Assembly: GCA_945872225.1 (NCBI GenBank)
Contig: CAMBZK010000058.1
Coordinates: forward strand, 1-7,012
Direction of reading: 5' to 3'
Length of the DNA: 7,012 bases
Source: a candidate division TM6 bacterium UASB124
GTDB taxonomy: Bacteria; Babelota; Babeliae; Babelales; RVW-14
The notes under the pieces were generated by a model that was given only the letters and a program-made list of their open reading frames with translations, was not told the origin of the DNA and searched no databases. Below are positions 6,169 to 7,012 of this stretch, piece by piece. Position 1 is the stretch's first letter; each line of letters opens with the position of its first letter. Made by a program: the position numbers and the translations under genes.

Positions 6169-7012
6169 ATGAATTTTATTCAGCGCATGCGCTTTTTCAT
6201 TTTATTACTTGGCCTATGCGCCACCTCTTCTGCTGTGCAAGCAAAAGCGGGCAATATTGTTTCAGCTGGTAGCCTGCAATTAACTGCTCACGAGTTTGGG
6301 CTTAATATTGCGTACGGGCAGCCACGAGAAGATTTTATTATTAACAATATTCAGCTTGCTAGCAGCATTCTACGCTCAATTGCTGTTCCAGTAGAAGACT
6401 ACGTGGGCGATAGCACCTCAAGAGGCGCCTCAGTTACACGGGCCATCATTGCCCTCACACGCTTTACCGAAGAGGTAAGCTACATGCTGAGCCACCCGCA
6501 AGACGACCATACCGCTGACCTTGCCTGGGCAATCACTGACGCTGCCATGATCTGCAAGCACCTTGCCGTTGCTGTAAGGCCGAATGAGACGGCGGGAACA
6601 GACGAAGAGCCAGTCACCGTAACGGCTGAAGAGCCTACCGTAACTAAATCGAGCGTGATTACACCGGTGCGAGCATCTGCATTACTAGAAGGCATTTGTG
6701 GGGTTACAAGCAGTCTGATTACAACCAATAATGAAGACCAAAAAAGTCAGCGTGCTATTGTTTTTGCTGCACGATCCACCATGTCATTATTGCGCCTCCT
6801 CCGTAATTATTACGCAACCCCTGCTGATGAAAAGACGCAACAGCAATTGTACCTGGGGCTCATCGCGCTACAAACATCGTATGCAGCTCTTAAGTTAAGC
6901 TTTGCTGATTTTGCTTGGGTAGATTGCACCAGAGGCTACAATGAAGCTGGTTACGATGGTACCGGCTATGATAAAAACGGCTTTAATAAAGACGGTTTTG
7001 GTAAAGATGGCT
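6169..7012 (+). CDS. paralogous secreted repeat protein (partial, runs off right edge)
   Basis: The first 281 residues of a tandem paralog of the J-domain gene are visible. The start is well supported: AAGGA lies eight bases before the ATG, 66 bp after the preceding stop. A Sec signal peptide (MNFIQRMRFF, then a hydrophobic core, likely cut after AVQA at 25) leads into the same helical domain. Shared blocks include HEFGLN (41-46), IAVPVE (71-76), HPQDDHT with DLAWA (109-121), FAARSTMSLLRLLR (199-212), YYATPAD (214-220) and LYLGLIALQ (227-235). A Thr/Glu-rich linker (about 138-162) separates two helical halves. Pentapeptide repeats GYNEA, GYDGT, GYDKN, GFNKD and GFGKD begin at residue 256, as in its neighbour. 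Whether it ends in a J-domain lies beyond the window. Function unknown; tandem duplication and shared transcription with the upstream gene are inferred. Confidence 0.87.
   Translation, partial: MNFIQRMRFFILLLGLCATSSAVQAKAGNIVSAGSLQLTAHEFGLNIAYGQPREDFIINNIQLASSILRSIAVPVEDYVGDSTSRGASVTRAIIALTRFTEEVSYMLSHPQDDHTADLAWAITDAAMICKHLAVAVRPNETAGTDEEPVTVTAEEPTVTKSSVITPVRASALLEGICGVTSSLITTNNEDQKSQRAIVFAARSTMSLLRLLRNYYATPADEKTQQQLYLGLIALQTSYAALKLSFADFAWVDCTRGYNEAGYDGTGYDKNGFNKDGFGKDG
6934..7012 (+). repeat. pentapeptide codon repeats of the second paralog (continues past edge)
   Basis: Five 15-bp units plus the start of a sixth encode the G-[YF]-[DNG]-x-x pattern in frame. The array starts 12 residues after the end of the shared helical domain (ADF), close to the position in the upstream paralog. 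Its length and any higher-order unit cannot be seen. Confidence 0.8.

Noticed and set aside
6205..6240. Lipoprotein signal (lipobox) in the second paralog around Cys17
   Set aside because: The residues before the cysteine (LGL) do not fit the usual lipobox, and a good signal peptidase I site (AVQA) follows.

Overview
The window looks like a chromosomal segment of a Gram-negative-type bacterium. It uses the standard code: TGA ends two of the complete genes. Its tRNA genes encode their own CCA ends, a tRNA promoter matches the sigma-70 consensus, and two proteins carry Sec signal peptides. The sequence alone does not fix a phylum. Exported, repeat-rich paralogs with a eukaryote-interaction flavour recall host-associated lineages such as Dependentiae or Chlamydiae, but that is only an impression.

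Layout: (1) 1-644, minus strand: 5' part of an ABC-2 type transporter permease, running off the left edge. (2) 645-925: a leader with a 10-bp inverted repeat, then an initiator tRNA-fMet (minus) with a consensus promoter. (3) 949-1875, minus: an RluD-family 23S rRNA pseudouridine synthase. (4) 2075-3439, plus: a full-length MgtE magnesium channel/transporter, divergent from rluD. (5) 3553-3762, plus: a tRNA-Lys(TTT)/tRNA-Glu(TTC) pair. (6) 3763-4162: a dense cluster of small hairpins abutting the tRNA-Glu 3' end, then a small GIY-YIG endonuclease gene broken by one in-frame TGA. (7) 4267-7012, plus: two tandem paralogous genes for secreted proteins of a family I do not recognise.

The left two thirds is ordinary housekeeping: translation (three tRNAs, a ribosomal modification enzyme) and ion or small-molecule transport. 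The right third is accessory and is the interesting part. Each tandem paralog has a signal peptide, a conserved all-helical N-terminal domain of about 210 residues that looks internally duplicated, and then glycine-aromatic pentapeptide repeats (G-Y/F-D/N-x-x). The complete paralog expands these into a 90-residue tandem duplication and ends in a Gly/Phe-rich linker plus a J-domain whose HPD motif reads HTD. A secreted J-domain protein is unexpected because bacterial Hsp70 (DnaK) is cytosolic. The second paralog is cut by the window edge just as its repeats begin.

No stretch over 300 bases lacks a gene or pseudogene. The spacer between rluD and mgtE (1876-2074) presumably holds divergent promoters, but I see no convincing -35/-10 pair there. 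No CRISPR array, rRNA or insertion-sequence transposase is visible.
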